Below, piece after piece: positions 9,643 to 17,620 of a stretch of 41,562 bases of DNA (its first letter is position 1; every line of letters begins with the position of its first letter). This DNA comes from Phaeodactylibacter sp. (GTDB lineage Bacteria; Bacteroidota; Bacteroidia; Chitinophagales; Saprospiraceae). The DNA lies in assembly GCF_022763345.1 (NCBI RefSeq), contig NZ_JALEGS010000090.1:1-41562 (forward strand). The letters are read 5' to 3'. Both the position numbers and the translations under genes were made by a program. The notes under the pieces were generated by a model. It saw nothing but the letters and a program-made list of their open reading frames with translations. It ran no database searches and was not told where the DNA came from.

Positions 9643-9755
9643 CCCAATATCCTAAATTTTGTTCTTCGTTTGACGCCTTTTAGGATGGGGTTTTTTCAAT
9701 TAGTTTCCCAGCTTTTGAAAGCAACTCCAGCCTTACGTAACTGAAGGTATTTCCC

Positions 9756-10790
9756 ATGCCTCGGTTATTTACCAACTTCAAAACTTCATTAGGCGTGAAA
9801 CAAGTAACATTTTTACTCATCATGGTCATGGCTATGGGCCAGCTACATGCGGGGAATATTTTCTTCGTCAAGCAAAATAGCCAAGGAAATGGTATGTCCT
9901 GGACGGACGCATTCGGTTCCCTTCAGCAAGCACTGAACGTTGCCCAGGCAGGTGATGCCATCTGGGTAGCCCGAGGCGAGTACTTCACAACTTCAGGTAA
10001 CAACCGTAACCTGTATTTCAAAATCAAAGATGGTGTAAAGCTATACGGAGGCTTTGCAGGTACAGAATCTTCTCTTGCCCAGCGTAATATCGGTGCAAAC
10101 CGCACGATTCTCAGTGGTGAGATTGGCACTTCTTCCCTCGAAGACAACGCCTATACTGTTGTCTTTACTGAAAATGTTAGCTCAAACACCGTGGTGGATG
10201 GCTTCATCATCACAGGTGGGACCGCAAATGTGGAGCAGGATGGTTCAAGCCAAGTTAAGGAGTCCTGCGGCGCTGGTTGGTATAACCTGGCGAACGGCGC
10301 TCACTCTTCTCCTATCATCCGCAACTGCAAATTTGTTGACAACAAAGCCCGCGAAGGTGCTGGCATGTACAATCTCGCTATCAATGGTGGAGAGTGCAGC
10401 CCAATCATTGAAAAATCTCAGTTCATCCAAAATACTGCAGCCCTTGACGGTGGTGCAATTTACAACGGTACACTTGGCGCAAACAGCAAAGCAGCTCCAA
10501 AGCTGACTAATGTTCAGTTTGAGTACAACATCGCTACTTACGGAGGCGGCATGATGAATCATGCTCATGACGGGCAGGTGGCTCCGCTTGTAAAGCAATG
10601 CCGCTTCATCTCCAACAAGGCACACTTCCAGGGTGCAGGTGTTTACAACGATTACAAGGGTGAAGGTTCTTCTAAAGCAGTCATGATTGCCTGCGTATTA
10701 CAGAAAAATCTTTCGTCCATTGGTGAGCCTGTTAGCAGCCGCACCGGCTCTTTCAAAGGCGGCTCTATCAGCAGCAACGGACTTCGTTAA
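9756..10790 (+). CDS. Secreted right-handed beta-helix protein
   Basis: The protein has 344 residues with a signal peptide ending near GQLHAG. The mature part begins with the pattern of the pectate-lyase-like/choice-of-anchor beta-helix family: GNGMSWTDAFGSLQQAL, then AGDAIWVARGEY, LYGGFAGTESS, RTILSGEIG and VVDGFIITGG. Repeated coils follow (SPIIRNCKF.NKAREGAGMYN, SPIIEKSQF.NTAALDGGAIYN, APLVKQCRF.NKAHFQGAGVYN), each of about 37 residues. Relatives are often longer and end in a T9SS sorting domain. This one stops at SSNGLR without a visible sorting domain, so it may stay in the periplasm or be a shortened form. Its substrate, if any, is unknown. Confidence 0.8.
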   Translation: MPRLFTNFKTSLGVKQVTFLLIMVMAMGQLHAGNIFFVKQNSQGNGMSWTDAFGSLQQALNVAQAGDAIWVARGEYFTTSGNNRNLYFKIKDGVKLYGGFAGTESSLAQRNIGANRTILSGEIGTSSLEDNAYTVVFTENVSSNTVVDGFIITGGTANVEQDGSSQVKESCGAGWYNLANGAHSSPIIRNCKFVDNKAREGAGMYNLAINGGECSPIIEKSQFIQNTAALDGGAIYNGTLGANSKAAPKLTNVQFEYNIATYGGGMMNHAHDGQVAPLVKQCRFISNKAHFQGAGVYNDYKGEGSSKAVMIACVLQKNLSSIGEPVSSRTGSFKGGSISSNGLR

Positions 10791-11576
10791 ACGAAAAGTA
10801 AGCATCTAAGCCTTTACCCACACCCACCTCCCCTGCTCAAAAGCGTATATAGCAAATGCAGGTAGATGATTTCAAAGCCTAATGAAAAACAGGGGATTTG
10901 CAAAGTGCAAATCCCCTGTTTTATTTTACCTCACTTTTTCCTCTCCGGCATCCTGTCCTTCCTTCCGCGAAAATCAATTTTCAATGTCACAAATCGATCC
11001 ATACATTCATTTTATAATCTTTTTAATATAAGATATTGCTATCCAAACCTGGTTGTTGCAAACGGGGCTGAATGTTAAAGATGAAAAAGCAGGGTCCTGA
11101 TTGCAACCTAAACTAAGGCGGCTTCGTACGTATAAAAAAACGTTCGATATAAAATTTTTCGATAACTGTTGCCGTTATAGTAGCAGTTGTTCCAAAAACC
11201 GATACGATGAAGCCTCCTGAAAATTCTGTCCTAATTGGCAGAAACTATTCCTTCCTGATACCTTTCCTAAATCCTGCTTCCTTTGAGTGGGGAAGTAATT
11301 ACTTTTCGAACGCCATACGGCCCTATCCCTCTAAGCGATTTTGGGGCTGACTTGGTTAACCGAAGATGTTGATGCAAATACAGAACCTTTTCGCCTCAAA
11401 GTGGCACATAAATACCTGACGGCTCTGATTTGAAATGACACTCGGTTGCTGTAAGCCTGGAAAAGGGTCAATAATTACGGAGGGGCAGCCTGTAAGTTGC
11501 ATCTGTGATTAACTTCCTTCCAGCAAATGTAATGTCAACTAAAGCATTCATCATAGCCCAAAGCAAGTAACAAATC
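10791..11576. other. Intergenic region between the beta-helix and MORN-caspase genes
   Basis: Apart from the terminator at 10886-10922, this 786-bp AT-rich stretch shows no gene, repeat or RNA that I can recognise. No clear TAnnTTTG box lies in the 150 bp before the next start codon at 11577. Confidence 0.45.
10886..10922 (+). terminator. Strong intrinsic terminator after the beta-helix gene
   Basis: A perfect 17-bp stem, AAAACAGGGGATTTGCA (10886-10902) and its complement (10906-10922), closes on the 3-nt loop AAG and is followed by TTATTTTA. It lies 95 bp after the stop codon. The A-run on the left arm would let it work from the other side too. Confidence 0.85.
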
Positions 11577-13535
11577 ATGAGACGAAACACTTTTACTATT
11601 ATTGCCTTAGCAGTCTTTTGGAGCGTTGGTTCGCTCTTTGCCCAAACCTGTATAGAAGGTGACTGCGAGAATGGAGAAGGAACGTTGATTCTGGAAAATG
11701 GCATCAAGTACGTTGGCCAATTTCAAAATGGAGCCTATAATGGTGTTGGTATATGTTACTGGCCCAATGGTGGTGGCCGGTACGAAGGCGAATGGAAAGA
11801 TAACCTGCCTCATGGCAAAGGCTCCCGCCTCTTGAGTACGGGCAAAAGGCAGGTAGGCTGGTTTGAGAAGGGTATCTTTCAAGGGCATTCCAAACCCGGT
11901 GAAGGTATACAAGCCAAGGGCAGTGATTACCACATCGACCGGTATTCGGTGGGGTGCATTTCCGGCACTTGCGAAAACGGCCGGGGCGTCTACGTTTATA
12001 GCAACAAAGCTATGTATACGGGGTGGTTCCGGAATGGCAACCGGGACGGGCAGGGCATTTGCCACTACCCCAATGGAAATACCTACGAAGGCGACTGGAA
12101 AAACGGTCATCCACATGGTTATGGCACTATGACTTATGCCAACGGACAAGAGTGTTATGGACAATGGGAGAATGGCCGATCTGTTGAAGGGTGCCAAAAC
12201 ACCATGAAAGCAGGCAATGAGGTACAGTCCGGTTGTGTTTCAGGCAACTGTGTTAATGGAAAAGGGCGTATCGTTTACCTTGACCGCTCCGAATATGAAG
12301 GATGGTTTAATAAAGGCAAGCCTAACGGCCGGGGCGTTATGTACCGGGCCAATGGCAATCGCTATGTTGGCGAATTCAAAAACGGATTTTACCATGGAGA
12401 GGGCGTATTGTACCGCCCTAACCAACCTGCACTGGATGGGCAGTGGATGGATGGTGAATTCATTGGTCATCAGACCCCAATTTCAAAAGGATGTATTTCA
12501 GGTGACTGCCGCAACGGCACAGGCACCTATATCTTCAAAAACGACAACAAATACACTGGTACTTTCAAAGATGGTTACCCGCACGGAAAGGGCACCATTA
12601 TCTATGCCAACGGTGAGCGCTATGAGGGAGAACTCAAAATGGGCTACCTCAGCGGGCACGGTGTGCTGTTTACCAACACGGGTGAACAAAGATCTGGTAT
12701 CTGGCATAACGGAGAGCTGGTCCGTGAAAAAGTCGAGGCACAAGCGCCCTCTCCTGAAACCTTACCTTCGCCCCGCATCCCTGCCTCCGGCAATAAGAAC
12801 CCGGAGCTGGAGGTATTCGCTGTGGTGATTGGCATTTCCACCTACACCCATATGCCCCCGCTCAACTACACGGATGACGATGCTTACCAAATGTATGCAT
12901 TTTTGAAAAGCCCGGAAGGAGGCGCGTTAGACGATGACCACATCAGTATTCTTATTGATGAGGCAGCCACGCTCAACCGCATAAAGTATACCATGGAAGA
13001 AGTTTACAGCCGGGCCGGGCCTGAAGACCTGATCATGCTCTACTATTCCGGCCATGGTTATGACGATGCCTTCCTGCCCATAGACTTTAATGGGTTCCGC
13101 AATAAATTATTCCACAAAGAAATAATTGGTATCCTGGAGCGCAGCCCGGCTAAGTACAAGCTTTGTATTGCCGATGCGTGTTACAGTGGCGGCCTGTTGG
13201 CGGCCAAGGGAGGAGCCCCCAGTCAGCTTACTCAGGACTTCTACGACCGGCTCGCAGAAGCAGCCCCCGGCACCGCACTCATCATGTCTTCCAAGTCGAA
13301 TGAAACTTCATTGGAAGCCAAGGGTTTGCGCCAGGGCGTATTCAGCCATTATCTAATCCGCGGCTTGAAGGGAGAAGCTGATCAAAATGGCGACCGCTAT
13401 GTAGACATTTCCGAGCTTTTCCGTTTTGTCAGCCAGAACGTACAAAACTACACCGGCTCTAAGCAATCACCAATGATTGAAGGCGACTACGACCGGGAGA
13501 TGCCGGTTTCCATACGCCGCACCAACGGACAATAA
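11577..13535 (+). CDS. Secreted MORN-repeat protein with C14 caspase-like peptidase domain
   Basis: The protein has 652 residues. A signal peptide (residues 1-23, ending SLFAQ) is followed by four blocks of about 90-100 residues. Each starts with a cysteine pair (C25/C30, C127/C132, C220/C225, C306/C311; pattern C-x4-C-x-NG-x-G) and continues with MORN repeats such as YEGEW.DNLPHGKG. A proline-rich linker (about 385-408) leads to a caspase/metacaspase fold from about 411 to 640. The catalytic dyad is H493 in YYSGHG and C535 in DACYSGG. D533 and the TDDDA motif (433-435) resemble the S1 pocket of metacaspase-like enzymes that cut after basic residues. ADQNGDRYVDISELF (601-615) matches an EF-hand-type calcium loop, common in bacterial C14 proteins. 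Substrate and biological role are unknown. Confidence 0.87.
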   Translation: MRRNTFTIIALAVFWSVGSLFAQTCIEGDCENGEGTLILENGIKYVGQFQNGAYNGVGICYWPNGGGRYEGEWKDNLPHGKGSRLLSTGKRQVGWFEKGIFQGHSKPGEGIQAKGSDYHIDRYSVGCISGTCENGRGVYVYSNKAMYTGWFRNGNRDGQGICHYPNGNTYEGDWKNGHPHGYGTMTYANGQECYGQWENGRSVEGCQNTMKAGNEVQSGCVSGNCVNGKGRIVYLDRSEYEGWFNKGKPNGRGVMYRANGNRYVGEFKNGFYHGEGVLYRPNQPALDGQWMDGEFIGHQTPISKGCISGDCRNGTGTYIFKNDNKYTGTFKDGYPHGKGTIIYANGERYEGELKMGYLSGHGVLFTNTGEQRSGIWHNGELVREKVEAQAPSPETLPSPRIPASGNKNPELEVFAVVIGISTYTHMPPLNYTDDDAYQMYAFLKSPEGGALDDDHISILIDEAATLNRIKYTMEEVYSRAGPEDLIMLYYSGHGYDDAFLPIDFNGFRNKLFHKEIIGILERSPAKYKLCIADACYSGGLLAAKGGAPSQLTQDFYDRLAEAAPGTALIMSSKSNETSLEAKGLRQGVFSHYLIRGLKGEADQNGDRYVDISELFRFVSQNVQNYTGSKQSPMIEGDYDREMPVSIRRTNGQ

Positions 13536-13557
13536 AATCAATAGCCTTTAGATACTT

Positions 13558-13692
13558 TCTGCCGGATGGGCTTATACCGACGACGAAGTAGTTTGGGACC
13601 AACCATGACTTCGTGTCGGCATATACTCGTGCGTCGGGTTTGTGCCTTACGCCCAAAACTCTCCGTTCCGAGTATATGTCCCATCCGGCAGA
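13558..13692. repeat. Three-way-junction inverted-repeat element (RNA-like)
   Basis: An outer 13-bp perfect stem, TCTGCCGGATGGG (13558-13570) with CCCATCCGGCAGA (13680-13692), encloses two arms. Arm 1 pairs CCGACGACGAAGT (13577-13589) with ACTTCGTGTCGG (13608-13619), with one bulged base. Arm 2 is a perfect 10-bp stem, CATATACTCG (13620-13629) with CGAGTATATG (13669-13678). TTTTTTATTTT follows directly. The element fills the gap between the MORN-caspase stop (23 bp upstream) and the desulfhydrase start (16 bp downstream). It could act as a terminator, a leader RNA or a dispersed palindromic repeat. Confidence 0.7.
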
Positions 13693-13708
13693 TTTTTTAT
13701 TTTGGGGC

Positions 13709-14668
13709 ATGCCGGTAATTTCCACCCTTTTTCAGCATGCGCCATCCCCCCTCGAGCGCCTTGCCTTACCCGAATTTGAATCGGCAGGCTTATCTGTATG
13801 GATAAAAAGGGATGATTTGCTCCGTATGGGCCCTGGCCTTGCGCTTTGTGGCAACAAATGGCGTAAGCTGAAGTACAATCTTGCTGCTGCCAGGTCTGGC
13901 GGGCATACTCAGCTGCTTACCTTCGGGGGCGCCTTCTCCAACCATATTGCGGCCGTTGCTGGTGCAGGTGCGGCCTTCAAGTTTAAGACCATTGGCATCA
14001 TTCGCGGGGAAGCACCGCCCGGCCTCAACCCAACCCTTAGGTTTGCCCGGGAATGTGGCATGCATCTGCATTTTGTGGACAGGGCCACTTTTCGAAGCAA
14101 GGAAAACCCCGCCTTCCTTCATCGGCTGGAGCAAGCTTATGGGCCCTTCTACCATCTGCCCGAAGGAGGGACTAACGAAAAAGCCCTAGAAGGCGCCCGG
14201 GAAATTGTCACAGAGTGCCAGTATCAACAACCCACTCTTAAGGCAGACTACTGGTGCGTTAGCGCAGGTACCGGTGGAACTGCTGCCGGAATGACGCTGG
14301 AAGCGAAGCCCGGAAGCAAAGTCCTGGCCTTTTCTGCCCTGAAGGGTGATTTTTTAAAGCGTGATCTCGCCTCGCTGTTAGCTGGCTACCCTGCTGCGGG
14401 CGACTGGGCATTAATCACAGACTTTCACTTCGGGGGCTATGCCAAATACCGGCCGGAGCTACTGCAGTTTCTTAATCATTTTTACCAAGAACAAGGGATT
14501 GCGCTAGACCCCATCTATACTGGCAAACTCCTCTTTGGGTTGGTTGACCTGGCAAAGCACCGCTTTTTTCCCAAAGGCAGTACCCTAGTCGCCGTACACA
14601 CCGGAGGTTTGCAGGGCATTCATGGCTTTAACGAGCGCTTCGGAGGCCTGCTTCACTATACTCCATAA
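13709..14668 (+). CDS. D-cysteine desulfhydrase / ACC deaminase family PLP enzyme
   Basis: From the ATG at 13709 the product has 319 residues. CGNKWRKLKYN holds the likely PLP-binding lysine (GNKxRKL motif of the family), and TFGGAFSNHIAAVA and VSAGTGGTAAG match the cofactor-phosphate and substrate loops. Enzymes of this fold split D-cysteine to pyruvate, sulfide and ammonia, or deaminate 1-aminocyclopropane-1-carboxylate. The sequence alone does not tell which, and desulfhydrase is more usual in such bacteria. A longer frame begins at 13613 but its first 32 codons run through the structured element, so I reject that start. The gene is followed by a terminator shared with the convergent gene. 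Confidence 0.82.
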   Translation: MPVISTLFQHAPSPLERLALPEFESAGLSVWIKRDDLLRMGPGLALCGNKWRKLKYNLAAARSGGHTQLLTFGGAFSNHIAAVAGAGAAFKFKTIGIIRGEAPPGLNPTLRFARECGMHLHFVDRATFRSKENPAFLHRLEQAYGPFYHLPEGGTNEKALEGAREIVTECQYQQPTLKADYWCVSAGTGGTAAGMTLEAKPGSKVLAFSALKGDFLKRDLASLLAGYPAAGDWALITDFHFGGYAKYRPELLQFLNHFYQEQGIALDPIYTGKLLFGLVDLAKHRFFPKGSTLVAVHTGGLQGIHGFNERFGGLLHYTP

Positions 14669-14676
14669 AATCTGAA

Positions 14677-14716
14677 AAGGGCACCCGGTTGATTGAAACA
14701 CAACCGGATGCCCCTT
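14677..14716. terminator. Hairpin terminator between convergent genes
   Basis: AAGGGCACCCGGTTG (14677-14691) pairs with CAACCGGATGCCCCTT (14701-14716): a 7-bp inner stem, one mismatch, then a further GGGCA/TGCCC stem. It lies between the desulfhydrase stop and the stop of the convergent SPOR-domain gene. A strong T-tract is missing, but position and symmetry fit a two-way terminator. Confidence 0.6.
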
Positions 14717-14755
14717 CCTTATCATAAACACGTGCTAAAAAACCATCGGTCTTGC

Positions 14756-16804
14756 CTACCGCACGCGACCGTAACGCTCTCCGTTAACGTACTCTATCAG
14801 GTAGGCTCCGTCATAGCCTCTTGCTTTTACTTTACTCAGGGCTGCACGGGCGTCAGGCAGGGAGAAGAAATCAGCAAGCATCACCCGGTTAAGGTTGCGC
14901 TCAATGATAAACTCAGTTTGAATTGTGCCAACATCTGCGATATTGCTGAACCTGGCAGGATCAAAATTACCGACTGCAGCAATCTGCACCTTATAGTAGG
15001 TGCCGCTGTGCCGTGGCGCTGTAGTTTCGTACTCGTAGTTGTCATTGGGGTTCTGGCTTCTCGTACGATAAGGTGCAACCGGGTCCATGCCGTTAGGGGT
15101 AGCTGGCCCTGCAGGCGGATAGGTTGTTACCGGTTCGTCTGGTTCAAGAGGTTGCGTGCGCCCGGGGTTGGTATTGCCCGGATACGGATCATTGCCGTCG
15201 TTCACCACTGGGGGCTCGGGGATATCTGATGCCTGCCCCTCTTTTTCCAGAAAAATAGGCTGCCCGTAGGAATAGGAATTTTCGTCATTGGCATTCACTC
15301 GGTAAGAACCTGGTTTATAGCCATACGCACTGACTTCCACCCGAAACTGACGGTTTGGCAGAATATCAAAAGAATAGCGGCCATCATTAAAACTTTGGCT
15401 GCGTAACTCGGACTCTCCGCTCGGGCCTACCTCAAAAAGGCGCACGGTGATGGCACCAATAGGATCTCCGGTCGACCGGTCGTATACATTGCCTTTCAGT
15501 ACTACACGGCGCCCACCCTCTGAAAATTCAAAGATGTCCTCGTGCGAAGTGGTGATCTTGCTGCCTGCATCCACCCGGTTGGAGGTAAAAAAGCCTCCGT
15601 TCCGGGACGGGTTAAGAATATAAAAGTAGTCATCTGCACTAGAATTGACAGGTATCCCCATATTATCGGGCTGCGACCAGCTTACCTCATCCCCAATGGA
15701 TTGGAAAATATCAAAGCCCCCCATAGATACATGCCCGTTAGAGGCAAAGTACAAGGCTTGGTTTTCACGGTCATAGAAAGGCGTAACCTCGTCCCCCAGT
15801 GTATTTACTACCGGCCCCAGGTTGACAGGGAAGGTAAAGTCATTATTATCGATACCCAGGTCACGCGATGCATACCAAAGGTCCATCCCTCCAAGGCCAC
15901 CTTCGCGGTTGGACGCAAAGTACAGCACCTCACTACCCCGCTGATGGGCTACATAGGGGTGCGTGGCCGTCACACCCTGCGTATTGATATAATCCGGCAG
16001 ACGCTCCGGTTGTGACCATTGGCTCCCGACCCGCTTGCTTACGAAAATCTCGCATCGGGTTTTCACATCGTTCCAGTTCTTATTGTCGTCATTGCAAACA
16101 GTAAAGTAGATGCGGTTCCCATCCGGAGACATCGCACTGTTGCAGAAGTGCCCTTTCTGAATCACCGGGAAGTTGCGGGGCGCCTCCCCTTCTGTCCACT
16201 TGTTATTTTCACGCTCAGAAACGAATATGCGGGCACGATCTCCCTGATTCGAGGAGAAGTACAGCTCATTGTCGGAAATGGGAAACGGTGCAAAGTCCTC
16301 TTTTTCGGAGTTGACCCCATCGCCGGGCAGTGCGATATTCAGTTCCCGGTTAGCATTAGCAGGCGCTTCCATCCCAAACCGGCAGCCTGCAATTTCCACG
16401 CGGATGATTTCCTCCAGGATTTCCTTGCCATCGCCAGTATACCCTTCCAGAAACTCCTCGAAGGCATTAATTGCCCGGTCGTATTGACCATCCTGCTTCA
16501 GGCAACGCGCGTACTTCAATCCGACCAGCGGAAAATCATCATTCGCGTCCTTAACGGGCTGATAGGCTTCCACGGCCTTGCGGTAATCCCGCATGGTGTA
16601 GTAGATCTCGCCCGCTTTATAGGTGAGCTCTTCTTTTTTGCGCTTCTTGCTGTAAGCTTCGCTATATTTTTCAGCAGCAGTTTTCAGGTCTCCCTCTTCA
16701 AACGCCTGCTCAGCATCTTTGCGCAGGCTCCTCCAGCTCTGTGCCTCCAGCGCAGGGGCCAGGCCAATCAGAAACAGAAGGAGTAATAAGTAATTGCGGA
16801 TCAT
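14756..16804 (-). CDS. TPR/PD40 protein with C-terminal SPOR domain
   Basis: The protein has 682 residues. A signal peptide (1-21, ending ALEAQ) is followed by TPR-like helices (about 22-150) and a PD40 propeller (about 160-430) with NELYFSSNQGD, RIYFTVCND, LYFASNREGGLGGMDLW and YFASNGH motifs. A carboxypeptidase-regulatory-like beta-sandwich (about 440-530; LKGNVYDRSTGDPIGAITV) precedes a Pro/Thr-rich linker and a C-terminal SPOR domain (about 605-682; YYKVQIAAVGNFDP, ADFFSLPDARAAL). Related T9SS or gliding-associated proteins usually end in an OmpA domain. SPOR domains also bind peptidoglycan (denuded strands), so the anchor type appears swapped. The gene starts 10 bp after purN and is probably cotranscribed with it. 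The function in envelope or secretion is inferred. Confidence 0.78.
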   Translation of the reverse strand: MIRNYLLLLLFLIGLAPALEAQSWRSLRKDAEQAFEEGDLKTAAEKYSEAYSKKRKKEELTYKAGEIYYTMRDYRKAVEAYQPVKDANDDFPLVGLKYARCLKQDGQYDRAINAFEEFLEGYTGDGKEILEEIIRVEIAGCRFGMEAPANANRELNIALPGDGVNSEKEDFAPFPISDNELYFSSNQGDRARIFVSERENNKWTEGEAPRNFPVIQKGHFCNSAMSPDGNRIYFTVCNDDNKNWNDVKTRCEIFVSKRVGSQWSQPERLPDYINTQGVTATHPYVAHQRGSEVLYFASNREGGLGGMDLWYASRDLGIDNNDFTFPVNLGPVVNTLGDEVTPFYDRENQALYFASNGHVSMGGFDIFQSIGDEVSWSQPDNMGIPVNSSADDYFYILNPSRNGGFFTSNRVDAGSKITTSHEDIFEFSEGGRRVVLKGNVYDRSTGDPIGAITVRLFEVGPSGESELRSQSFNDGRYSFDILPNRQFRVEVSAYGYKPGSYRVNANDENSYSYGQPIFLEKEGQASDIPEPPVVNDGNDPYPGNTNPGRTQPLEPDEPVTTYPPAGPATPNGMDPVAPYRTRSQNPNDNYEYETTAPRHSGTYYKVQIAAVGNFDPARFSNIADVGTIQTEFIIERNLNRVMLADFFSLPDARAALSKVKARGYDGAYLIEYVNGERYGRVR

Positions 16805-16814
16805 GACTTCGATA

Positions 16815-17390
16815 TTAAGAATTTAATGCTTTAATGTATTTCTCGATAACAGGTGCAAAGTGCTCGTGTTCCAACTGAAGGACCTTACCTGCGATTTGCT
16901 CAGGGGTATCCGATGCGTTGACGGTACAACGAGCCTGGAAAAGAGCATCCCCTTCATCGTACGCTTCGTTTACCAAATGTATGGTAATTCCGGTTTGAGG
17001 CACACCGGCATTTTTCACTGCCCGGTGTACATGCATGCCATACATGCCTTTGCCTCCAAATTCAGGCAGCAAAGCGGGGTGTATGTTTACCATACGCTCC
17101 CGGTACGCACTGACCAGATATGCAGGGACCAACCATAAAAATCCGGCCAACACAATGAAGGTGACCTTTAAATCTGCCAGTTGCCCCAGTATGGCTTCTG
17201 ACTGATAAAATCCTGACCGGTTGATGCGAAGGGTCTCAATACCGTGCGCCTCTGCCATTGTCAAAACAGGGGCATCGGGTTTATTAGCAACGACCAGCCC
17301 TACTTCAATATTAGGATGTCCACTAAAATATTCAATAATTTTTTTTGCGTTACTCCCTGTTCCGGAAGCAAAAATGGCGATTCTTTCCAT
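16815..17390 (-). CDS. purN: Phosphoribosylglycinamide formyltransferase (GAR transformylase)
   Basis: From the ATG at 17390 the product has 191 residues, the usual PurN length. PurN transfers a formyl group from 10-formyl-tetrahydrofolate to glycinamide ribonucleotide in purine synthesis. IAIFASGTGSNA is the N-terminal phosphate-binding loop, VNIHPALLPEFGGKGMYG carries the catalytic Asn and His, and ITIHLVNEAYDEGDALFQ carries the catalytic Asp. An upstream in-frame start at 17501 would add 37 residues unlike PurN and is not used here. The gene is followed after 10 bp by the SPOR-domain protein. A 230-bp gap with palindromes separates it from the exported protein upstream. Confidence 0.92.
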   Translation of the reverse strand: MERIAIFASGTGSNAKKIIEYFSGHPNIEVGLVVANKPDAPVLTMAEAHGIETLRINRSGFYQSEAILGQLADLKVTFIVLAGFLWLVPAYLVSAYRERMVNIHPALLPEFGGKGMYGMHVHRAVKNAGVPQTGITIHLVNEAYDEGDALFQARCTVNASDTPEQIAGKVLQLEHEHFAPVIEKYIKALNS

Positions 17391-17530
17391 GATGTTTCGG
17401 TCGAGCATATGAGTATATATGGCTTTGCATGGCCACACGCCCCAAATTACACTTTTTTGGGACACCCTGAAGATTCGGTATCGAGACTTTGGACCGGGCA
17501 ATAGTACAGATGGTGGGCCCCTCGATCATT

Positions 17531-17587
17531 CAGTCCAGGCTGCTGCCCATTGGACTGCCCGCAGATTAGGAGGTTGGGCATGCCCAA
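17531..17587. repeat. Two adjacent palindromes between exported protein and purN
   Basis: CAGTCCA (17531-17537) pairs with TGGACTG (17551-17557), with an inner GGC/GCC. TTGGGCATGCCCAA (17574-17587) is a perfect 14-bp palindrome. Both lie within 95 bp after the stop of the exported protein at 17621. They may be a termination or processing site before purN; no T-tract supports a classical terminator. Confidence 0.4.
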
Positions 17588-17620
17588 ATCACCCAACTTT
17601 CCTTAATGAAGAACTTCCTA

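Larger units (their letters stand above)
8692..9755. other. Long AT-rich intergenic region, divergent promoters
   Basis: This stretch of 1064 bp without a gene separates the minus-strand PorP-like gene from the plus-strand beta-helix gene. A possible minus-strand -7 box (TATATTGG, 8893-8886) lies upstream of the PorP-like gene. An inverted repeat TTGGCAGG/CCTGCCAA with an 8-nt loop lies at 9235-9258, without a T-tract. The last ~215 bp hold a promoter-like element and two stem-loops, listed separately. Short open frames here show no protein-like features. Confidence 0.5.

Noticed and set aside
10866..11078. A 70-codon plus-strand frame after the beta-helix gene
   Set aside because: Its first part is the perfect 17-bp terminator hairpin, so it is not a likely gene.
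13613..13708. Upstream in-frame start of the desulfhydrase gene
   Set aside because: The additional 32 codons run through the three-way-junction element and match no family member; the ATG at 13709 gives the normal N-terminus.
17391..17501. Longer N-terminus for PurN
   Set aside because: The 37 extra residues are not PurN-like; MERIAIFASGTGSN at 17390 is the standard start.
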